The notes under the pieces are model-generated. The model ran no database searches. It worked only from the letters and a program-made list of their open reading frames with translations, and had not been told where the DNA came from. DNA of 6,124 bases. Source: an uncultured Oscillospiraceae bacterium. GTDB lineage: Bacteria > Bacillota > Clostridia > Oscillospirales > Acutalibacteraceae. A program made the translations under genes and the position numbers. The stretch spans positions 1 through 6,124 of the forward strand of contig CAJMBP010000081.1 in assembly GCA_905211675.1 (NCBI GenBank), read 5' to 3'. Positions 1 to 5,034 of the stretch are shown here, piece after piece; position 1 is the first letter of the stretch, and each line of letters opens with the position of its first letter.

Positions 1-79
1 TCCGAACACGGAAGTTAAGCTCACTTGCGCTGAAAATACTTGGCGGGCAGCTGCCTGGGAAGATAAGTAGATGCCAACA
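1..79 (+). rRNA. rrf: 5S ribosomal RNA, 3' portion (5' end outside window)
   Basis: The first bases carry the highly conserved 5S core CCGAACACGGAAGTTAAGC. They are followed by the helix IV/V region (GGCGGGCAGCTGCCTGGGA) and a 3' strand ending in GATGCCAAC, which would pair with the missing 5' end. About 40 bases of the 5' side lie upstream of the window. The 3' end is placed to within a few bases, just before the terminator A-tract. An rRNA operon (16S-23S-5S) presumably extends to the left; this is an inference, as only 5S sequence is visible. Confidence 0.95.
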
Positions 80-80
80 C

Positions 81-118
81 AAAAAAGAACCTGATGTTTT
101 CACATCGGGTTCTTTTTT
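81..118 (+). terminator. Intrinsic terminator of the rRNA operon
   Basis: A 16-bp inverted repeat pairs 81-96 (AAAAAAGAACCTGATG) with 103-118 (CATCGGGTTCTTTTTT), with one T-G wobble and a 6-base loop TTTTCA. It ends in six T's and starts two bases after the 5S 3' end. Because the stem is flanked by A's on one side and T's on the other, it could terminate transcription in both directions. Confidence 0.95.
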
Positions 119-140
119 GTATCCAATCCGAAGGCTTGGT

Positions 141-217
141 ATGTAATTACGCGACTGTGTGTATGTAATCTGTTTGCGCAGCAAACGGCATGTAATCAAG
201 TTGCAAGACTTGTATGT
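141..217. repeat. Short tandem ATGTAAT array with variable hairpins between the units
   Basis: The word ATGTAAT occurs at 141-147, 163-169 and 190-196, and a partial copy (ATGT) sits at 214-217, so the spacing is 22, 27 and 24 bases. Each interval holds a different small inverted repeat: 149-162 (ACGCG/TGTGT, partly wobble pairs), 172-186 (GTTTGC/GCAAAC, 3-base loop) and 197-212 (CAAGT/ACTTG, 6-base loop). The arm sequences differ while the ability to pair is kept. No coding capacity is visible. It lies between the rRNA terminator and the promoter of the next gene. Its function is unknown; it may be a lineage-specific intergenic repeat. It is too short and irregular for a CRISPR array. Confidence 0.6.
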
Positions 218-249
218 TTTTTTGCATTGCAGTACAAGTTATTCTATGA

Positions 250-278
250 TTGAATAAATTGCTTCTATGTTGTATAAT
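250..278 (+). promoter_or_regulatory. Sigma-A-type promoter for the tfoX-like gene
   Basis: TTGAAT (250-255), a 17-base spacer and a perfect TATAAT (273-278). Transcription would start near 285, leaving an untranslated leader of about 25 bases before the ATG at 309. The promoter overlaps the in-frame upstream ATG at 267, which therefore cannot be the start of this transcript's protein. Confidence 0.8.
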
Positions 279-298
279 GAACATAAAAACAGATTGCT

Positions 299-304
299 GG
301 GTGA
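299..304 (+). promoter_or_regulatory. Ribosome binding site that sets the tfoX-like start
   Basis: GGGTGA ends four bases before the ATG at 309. Together with the promoter at 250-278, it selects this ATG over the in-frame ATG at 267, which has no purine-rich site in front of it. Confidence 0.65.
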
Positions 305-308
305 AAAT

Positions 309-599
309 ATGGCGTCAAACAGAGAGTATTTAACCTTTGTTTTGGAACAGCTATCGGATTTAGAGGATATAACCTATCGCGCTATGATGGGCGAGTTCGT
401 TATTTATTATAACAGAAAAATTGTCGGCGGTATTTATGATAACCGACTGCTTATAAAACTCACAAAATCGGCAATTGCATATATGCCTGTCACCGTATAT
501 GCGTTGCCCTATGAGGGCGCAAAAGAAATGCTGTTGGTAGAGAATGTTGACAGCAAAGAGTTTTTAACAGGCTTGTTTAATGCAATAGACAAACAATAA
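309..599 (+). CDS. TfoX N-terminal-domain protein (Sxy/TfoX-like)
   Basis: A 96-residue protein that is essentially one TfoX_N domain. What is seen: an N-terminal helix (about residues 4-20), then the family-type core RAMMGEFVIYYNRKIVGGIY (24-43), DNRLLIKL (44-51) and a basic/hydrophobic C-terminal helix. In the family, TfoX/Sxy of gamma-proteobacteria is a competence regulator with N- and C-terminal domains. Stand-alone N-domain proteins in Clostridia are common and not characterised, so a competence role should not be assumed. The start at 309 is chosen because the ATG 42 bases upstream overlaps the -10 box. The gene is first in a unit with two gene remnants beginning 17 bases after its stop. 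It is intact and of normal length for a single-domain member. Family assignment is fairly secure; biological role is unknown. Confidence 0.8.
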   Translation: MASNREYLTFVLEQLSDLEDITYRAMMGEFVIYYNRKIVGGIYDNRLLIKLTKSAIAYMPVTVYALPYEGAKEMLLVENVDSKEFLTGLFNAIDKQ

Positions 600-616
600 A
601 CATTAGGAGAGTTTTT

Positions 617-724
617 ATGAAAAACAGCGCTTTGGCGGTAATTGACCTGCAAAACGATATTACAAAAAACTACAAAGAAATAATTGAAAATGTTAATAAG
701 GCAGAGGGCAAAATAAACACCTGA
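617..724 (+). pseudogene. Isochorismatase-family cysteine hydrolase, N-terminal remnant
   Basis: An ATG 5 bases after a strong AGGAGAG site (605-611) opens a 35-codon frame. Its start, MKNSALAVIDLQNDI, is the typical first beta-strand of the isochorismatase-like hydrolases, including the catalytic Asp (D10) in VIDLQND. After about residue 29 the likeness ends, and a stop follows six codons later (EGKINT, then TGA). Family members are roughly 160-200 residues and need a later Lys and the nucleophilic Cys; neither can be present here. The missing ~130 or more residues are not found downstream, so this looks like an internal deletion rather than a simple frameshift. The next gene remnant starts 11 bases after the stop. 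A functional 35-residue peptide is possible but unsupported. Confidence 0.75.
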
Positions 725-735
725 CGGAGATTTAT

Positions 736-954
736 ATGGCTATGTGGAACCCTTGGCGCGATTGCGAAAAATGCAGTGACGGTTGTTTGCACTGCTATAT
801 TCACAAAGGTGACGCAAAGCGCAAAATCAATACAAACGAGATTGTGAAAACAAAAGATTTTTACAAACCGATCGAAAAGCTTAAAAACAGAAGTTTTAAA
901 ATGAAATCGGGCATAGTATATCTTTGCTTTGTAACCGATTTTTTTATTGAGTAG
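736..954 (+). pseudogene. DUF5131 (phage Gp37/Gp68-like) protein, truncated N-terminal part
   Basis: A 72-codon frame with a CGGAGA site (725-730) five bases before its ATG. It opens with MAMWNPWRDCEKCSDGC and continues LHCYIHKGD, the characteristic start of DUF5131 proteins. C13, C17 and C20 form a CX3CX2C pattern like the radical-SAM iron-sulfur signature, with C10 as an extra cysteine. Residues 39-72 (KTKDFYKPIEKL and the later GIVYLCFVTDFFIE) also look like the family, and the frame then ends at a TAG where intact members continue (usual length well over 200 residues). None of the missing part is recognisable in the 117 bases that follow. This suggests a 3' deletion. The function of the intact family is not established. 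It follows the isochorismatase remnant by 11 bases, so the two were probably co-transcribed with the tfoX-like gene. Confidence 0.72.
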
Positions 955-1010
955 GTAAGGGTGACTAATATAAATTATAAAAACAATAGTGCGGATTTTA
1001 ATGCTTTATC

Positions 1011-1038
1011 TTGATATTTAGTAAAAATATGGTATTAT
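1011..1038 (+). promoter_or_regulatory. Promoter of the glycoside hydrolase operon, with an inverted repeat in its spacer
   Basis: TTGATA (1011-1016) and TATTAT (1033-1038) are separated by 16 bases, with an extended -10 TGG (1030-1032). Each hexamer matches consensus at five of six positions. Transcription would start near 1045, giving a leader of about 27 bases. An exact 6-bp inverted repeat, ATATTT (1014-1019) and AAATAT (1025-1030), lies between the two hexamers. It could be an operator, but in AT-rich DNA it may also be chance. A ribosome binding site AGAGGAA (1060-1066) precedes the ATG at 1072. The 955-1010 stretch in front holds no gene or terminator that I can see. Confidence 0.72.
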
Positions 1039-1071
1039 TACAGTATGTAAAATTTTCAAAGAGGAAAAGTT

Positions 1072-3105
1072 ATGTTTAAAGACTGTTACGCTTATTACAG
1101 CGCAACCGACAGCAGCGTCCACCTTGGCAACGGTAAAATTGAAAAGATTATGAAGATTAAAGGCTCTTTTATCAGAACCTACAGTGTCCGTGACTGCAAA
1201 AACGGATATGAGTGGTCGGGAGACAAGCCTTTATGGCAGCGTTGCCCTGTGCTTGCTGCAGACGAGATACCAACCGTTAATTTTTACACGGAGATTATTG
1301 ATACCCCTTATGTAATGCAGCCGCATCTTAAGGTGGTAATTGAGCTTGCGGGCGCGTCAGGTACCGCTTGGTATGAGTATTTAATATTTCCCGAAATTTC
1401 GTTTATTTATAATCAAAACTTTGTTTCAAAGCAGGGCAATATAAAAATAACAGAAGATAAAAAGCAGAATAATAATCCAACCGGTGTTGAAGAACAGCAG
1501 ATCAAAGTAACAAATGAAGACGTTTTTTGCAGCTCGGATACACTCGACTGTATTCCGCTCGGTCAACGGCATGTTAATGTCGAAAGCTTTAAACTGTATG
1601 ATAAAACCGATTATAATGATATGCTTGTTGAACGCCAAAATGCGTCGGTTTATATTTTCAAAAACGGAAATCTTTCACGCGAGGGTAATGTGTTTTGTGT
1701 AAATGATTACACAAGCGAAAATTCAATAATGATGATAAAACATTCCCCCACCGAAAGCTCCGCTTTGAACCGAAAAGGTAAAGATTTTGCCATGCAGGGC
1801 AGTATTTACGCAACACTTTACGGCACGGGCATAGATTTTACCGATATTCCCGATGGCAAGGTGCCGTATTATGCATCGGCTGTAGGTGTCGGCAAAACAC
1901 AGGATATTTACGAAGAGTATTGGCGTTATAACACGGCATTTTGTCTTGATGACCCAAGAAAATCTTTATACATAATGTCAAACACTTGGGGGGACAGAAG
2001 TCAGGATACGGCGGTCTGTGAGCGGTTTATGTTAAAAGAACTTGACCGCGCAAAAGAATTAGGCGTTGACATTGTTCAGATTGATGACGGCTGGCAATCG
2101 GGAATTACAGCCAATTCGGGTTATAAATCGGGCGGAGTCTGGGAGGGCTATTACGCCGATAACAGCGACTTTTGGCAGGTAAATAATCAAAGATTTCCAA
2201 ACGGACTTGAACCGATTGTGAGTAAGGCAAAGTCTTATGGTATAGAAATAGGTTTATGGTTTAGCCCCGACTCATCAAAAAATTTTGAAAATGTTGACAG
2301 GGATATTGAAACATTGTTAGATCTTTACAATAAATACGGCATCAGATATTTTAAGCTTGACGGCGTTAAAATTCGTAACAAGCTTTGTGAGATGCGGTTT
2401 ATACATCTTATTTCGGAGTTGAATCGGCGCACAAACGGCGATATGCGTTTTAATCTTGATGTTACTGCCGAGGACCGATTCGGCTACCTTTATCAGCCGC
2501 AGTTCGGAACGGTATTTGTTGAAAACAGATATACCGACTATGTCAATTATTTTCCGCATAACACATTTAAAAATGTGTGGAACTTGGCGTGTGTTATTCC
2601 GACTCGCCGTTTGCAGATGGAAATTTTAAACACCCGCCGCAACACCGATAAATATGACGGTTATTTGTTTGCACCAAATACTTACAGCCCCGATTATTTG
2701 TTTGCTACCGTTATGGTTGCTAACCCTCTGTTTTGGATGGAAATGACTAATCTTGCCGATGATGACGCAAAGCTTCTTGTCGAAATTTCGGGTATTTATA
2801 AAAATTACAAGGCAGAGCTGTTTGCATCAAGGGTAATACCCATAGGCGAAATGCCTAACGGTATGGCGTTTTCGGGATATTTATGCAAAAACGCCGATGA
2901 AAATTCGGGACATCTGATCTTGTTCAGAGAGTCGGCTTCCGACAGCAATTATACATTTAAGCTGCCTGTTGAAATGCGCGGCGTAAGTACCAAAAAAATA
3001 TATGAAAGCGCGCCGACAAATGTTAAAATAAACAGTGACAGTGTAACTGTCGTTTTTGAAAATCAAAGGTCATTTGTCTGGATAAAATTTAACCATTTTG
3101 TATAG
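1072..3105 (+). CDS. Clan GH-D glycoside hydrolase, divergent GH36/GH27-like alpha-galactosidase
   Basis: A 677-residue protein, a length usual for GH36. No signal peptide or membrane segment is seen, so it is probably cytoplasmic. Inferred layout: N-terminal beta-sandwich (about 1-285), catalytic (beta/alpha)8 barrel (about 295-580), C-terminal beta-sandwich (about 585-677). Barrel strands can be read in order: YIMSNTWGDR (300-309), IVQIDDGWQ (334-342), IEIGLWFSPD (391-400), IRYFKLDG (424-431), MRFNLDVTAE (458-467) and FVENRYTD (482-489). In this clan the nucleophile is the Asp in the K-x-D motif, here D430. The acid/base lies about 60 residues later, which points to D489 with R486 near it; this is inferred from spacing. 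The classical GH36 S-C-S-x-G-G-x-R-x-D segment is not present, so it is a divergent branch and the sugar it cleaves could be other than alpha-galactose. First gene of a four-gene operon, ahead of a fucosidase by 32 bases. Confidence 0.82.
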   Translation: MFKDCYAYYSATDSSVHLGNGKIEKIMKIKGSFIRTYSVRDCKNGYEWSGDKPLWQRCPVLAADEIPTVNFYTEIIDTPYVMQPHLKVVIELAGASGTAWYEYLIFPEISFIYNQNFVSKQGNIKITEDKKQNNNPTGVEEQQIKVTNEDVFCSSDTLDCIPLGQRHVNVESFKLYDKTDYNDMLVERQNASVYIFKNGNLSREGNVFCVNDYTSENSIMMIKHSPTESSALNRKGKDFAMQGSIYATLYGTGIDFTDIPDGKVPYYASAVGVGKTQDIYEEYWRYNTAFCLDDPRKSLYIMSNTWGDRSQDTAVCERFMLKELDRAKELGVDIVQIDDGWQSGITANSGYKSGGVWEGYYADNSDFWQVNNQRFPNGLEPIVSKAKSYGIEIGLWFSPDSSKNFENVDRDIETLLDLYNKYGIRYFKLDGVKIRNKLCEMRFIHLISELNRRTNGDMRFNLDVTAEDRFGYLYQPQFGTVFVENRYTDYVNYFPHNTFKNVWNLACVIPTRRLQMEILNTRRNTDKYDGYLFAPNTYSPDYLFATVMVANPLFWMEMTNLADDDAKLLVEISGIYKNYKAELFASRVIPIGEMPNGMAFSGYLCKNADENSGHLILFRESASDSNYTFKLPVEMRGVSTKKIYESAPTNVKINSDSVTVVFENQRSFVWIKFNHFV

Positions 3106-3137
3106 GGTAATACAGGTGGAGAATAAAGGAGTATTTT

Positions 3138-4406
3138 ATGAACAGTTACAAAAAACAGTTGGAATTTTTAGATTGGGAATTCGGCGTATTTTTCCATTTC
3201 GGCATACGCTCGTTTTATCCGGGGCACAAGGATTGGGACGGCGAGGATATGCCGCCCGAAAAGTTCAACCCCACACAGCTTGACTGCGAGCAATGGGTAA
3301 AAACCGCCAAAGAGGCCGGTGCAACATACGCCATACTTACAACCAAGCACCATGACGGCTTTGCGCTTTGGCCCTCAAAATATTCAAATTACAGCGTGGC
3401 AAATACCCCGTGGAAAAACGGCAAGGGCGATGTTGTGCGTGAATTTGTTGACGCTTGCCGCAAACACGGTTTAAAGGTAGGCCTTTATTATTCGCCTGCG
3501 CAGTGGGGCAAATACTCTATTCCGTTTTCCGATGAAGAGTACGACGACTACTTTATAAATCAAATCGGCGAATTGCTCACCTCTTACGGTAAAATAGATT
3601 ATTTATGGTTTGACGGTTGCGGCAGTGAAAATCATGTGTATGACCATGCGCGAATTGTTAATGCAATAGGCGAAATGCAACCCGACATTCTTACCTTCTG
3701 TGACCCCGAGTGGACACCCGGGGTGCGCTGGGTAGGCAATGAAGACGGCTACGCCTCGCTTTACAATCCGCTTGTGGTATCGTCAACCGATTTTTCAGAG
3801 CTTGCAATCGAGGTGCAACAGTTATCTCAAGCGGCGTTTTTGCCCTCGGAATGTGACTGTAAGCTTCGTAACACATGGTTTTATGACCTTAATGAAGACA
3901 CAATAAAAAGCGTTGACGAGCTTTTTGGTATGTACGAAATGTCGGTGGGGCACGGCTCTAATTTTCTTATAAACATAGGCCCCGACAACCGCGGTTTGCT
4001 GCCCGACGCGGATGTTAAACGCATTTTGGAATTGGGCAGGCGTATAAAAGAAAATTACACCTTACCTTTGCCGTACGGTGATTTTACAAAAGACGGCGAT
4101 GTCTACACAATGACACACTGTGATGTCGGCACGCCCGATTGGAAAAAACCGAGCGAAGCCCACCTTTCAAACTGCATTATGATTAAAGAGGACCTGACAA
4201 AAGGTCAGTCGGTTGAATCATTCAGCGTTTACGGCTATCTGCCCGAATACCGCGACAAAAAGATTTTGCTTTTTGAAGGCAAAACAATAGGCCACAAGGT
4301 GTTGTGCAAATTCAGTCCGCTTCGTTGCTCAAAATATGAACTTGTAATAAACTCTTACAGCGGCGATTATACAATTAAAGATATAAAGGCATTTTATGTT
4401 AAATAA
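3138..4406 (+). CDS. GH29 alpha-L-fucosidase (subfamily B type), cytoplasmic
   Basis: A 422-residue retaining alpha-L-fucosidase that would release terminal fucose from oligosaccharides. Visible motifs: FGVFFHFGIRSFYPG (15-29), TTKHHDGFALWPS (68-80) with the conserved His-His, GLYYSP (115-120), and YLWFDG (155-160) with D159 as the likely nucleophile. RWVGNEDGYA (197-206) contains E202, 43 residues later, the place of the acid/base in the GH29-B type that cleaves alpha-1,3/1,4 fucose. PSECDCKLRNTWFY (236-249) is another family block. Residues about 310-422 form a C-terminal beta-sandwich containing IMIKEDLTKGQSVESFSV (347-364) and GKTIGHKV (381-388), typical for these enzymes. There is no signal peptide, unlike many secreted fucosidases. 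Start: ATG six bases after AAAGGAG (3125-3131). The family call is firm; linkage preference is inferred from motifs only. Confidence 0.93.
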   Translation: MNSYKKQLEFLDWEFGVFFHFGIRSFYPGHKDWDGEDMPPEKFNPTQLDCEQWVKTAKEAGATYAILTTKHHDGFALWPSKYSNYSVANTPWKNGKGDVVREFVDACRKHGLKVGLYYSPAQWGKYSIPFSDEEYDDYFINQIGELLTSYGKIDYLWFDGCGSENHVYDHARIVNAIGEMQPDILTFCDPEWTPGVRWVGNEDGYASLYNPLVVSSTDFSELAIEVQQLSQAAFLPSECDCKLRNTWFYDLNEDTIKSVDELFGMYEMSVGHGSNFLINIGPDNRGLLPDADVKRILELGRRIKENYTLPLPYGDFTKDGDVYTMTHCDVGTPDWKKPSEAHLSNCIMIKEDLTKGQSVESFSVYGYLPEYRDKKILLFEGKTIGHKVLCKFSPLRCSKYELVINSYSGDYTIKDIKAFYVK

Positions 4407-4418
4407 TGGGGTGAAATT

Positions 4419-5030
4419 ATGAGCAGATTTACTTATGAAAGCGAGATAAACGGAACACCGCTTGAAACTTACGAGTGGGACAATGTGTGGATTGAGCAAA
4501 CCGCCAACCTTGACGGAAAACGCGTTTTATACATAGGCGACTCAATATCCTGCGGAACAAGAAACATTGCTACAAGCCTTTCGGAAGGCAGATATCTGTT
4601 TGACGGCTTCGGCACATCTAAAGCGCTTGACAATCCGTTTTTATTTGATTCGATACGCCTTTTTGTGTCACAGCTTACAAAAACAGAAACGGTTATTTTC
4701 AATAACGGTTTGCATGGCTGGCACCTAAATGACGAAACAGAATACCCCGAATTTTACGAAAAGGCAATAAAGTTTTTACTTTCGGAATTTGAGGGCAAAA
4801 AAATATTTTTGGTGCTTACTACAAGCGTTGCCGACGCCGACCGAGAAAAAAGGGTAAAGGCGCGCAACAAGGCGGTTTGTGAGCTTGCCGAAAAATACGC
4901 TTTACCCGTTATTGACCTTTACTCAACCTCGGTGAAGTACAAAAACTTTCGCATAGACGACGGCGTTCACTACATAAGTGACGGTTACCGCAAATTTGCC
5001 GCCGAAATTTTAGGTAAAATAGGTGAATAA
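4419..5030 (+). CDS. SGNH/GDSL-family hydrolase, probable carbohydrate esterase
   Basis: A 203-residue protein without signal peptide. The SGNH blocks can be read: VLYIGDSISCG (36-46) with the catalytic Ser (S42) in GDS; a glycine region DGFGTS (62-67) as likely block II; FNNGLHGW (94-101) with Asn (N96) as the probable oxyanion-hole residue; and DDGVHYISDGY (180-190) with D181 and H184 as the catalytic Asp and His of block V. About 30 residues precede the first strand. The full catalytic set is present, so the enzyme is probably active. Family members remove acyl groups, often acetyl, from sugars or act as lipases. The position 12 bases after a fucosidase gene suggests a sugar O-deacetylase that trims substituted oligosaccharides; this is an inference from context. 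A GGGGTGA site (4408-4414) is four bases before the ATG. Confidence 0.85.
   Translation: MSRFTYESEINGTPLETYEWDNVWIEQTANLDGKRVLYIGDSISCGTRNIATSLSEGRYLFDGFGTSKALDNPFLFDSIRLFVSQLTKTETVIFNNGLHGWHLNDETEYPEFYEKAIKFLLSEFEGKKIFLVLTTSVADADREKRVKARNKAVCELAEKYALPVIDLYSTSVKYKNFRIDDGVHYISDGYRKFAAEILGKIGE
5021..5026 (+). promoter_or_regulatory. Ribosome binding site for the GTG start of the last gene
   Basis: AGGTGA lies inside the last codons of the SGNH hydrolase gene and ends eight bases before the GTG at 5035. The first in-frame ATG, at 5062, is preceded only by an A/T run, so the GTG is preferred. The arrangement suggests translational coupling with the upstream gene. Confidence 0.65.
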
Positions 5031-5034
5031 AACC

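Noticed and set aside
141..217. Possible CRISPR array from regularly spaced short repeats
   Set aside because: The repeated word is only 7-8 bases, the intervals are about 15-19 bases and contain inverted repeats, and no cas gene is present.
119..266. tRNA gene after the 5S rRNA
   Set aside because: No cloverleaf, no T-loop GGTTCRANNCC motif and no 3' CCA end are visible in this stretch. The strong terminator already ends the rRNA operon.
961..1014. Small frame starting GTG (17 codons) between the DUF5131 remnant and the operon promoter
   Set aside because: The upstream purines are weak, the sequence is very AT-rich and low in complexity, and its stop overlaps the -35 box of the next promoter.
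1426..1638. Minus-strand frame with hydrophobic stretches inside the GH-D gene
   Set aside because: It is antisense to a clear coding region with family motifs, and no ribosome binding site or family likeness is seen. The hydrophobicity comes from complementing Asn/Lys-rich codons.
3101..3114. Small inverted repeat GTAT-AGGGTA-ATAC at the end of the GH-D gene as a terminator
   Set aside because: The stem has only 4 bp, there is no T-run after it, and it is followed directly by the ribosome binding site of the next gene, so read-through is expected.
3098..3283. Plus-strand frame overlapping the start of the fucosidase gene
   Set aside because: It lies in another frame over conserved GH29 codons and has no recognisable product.
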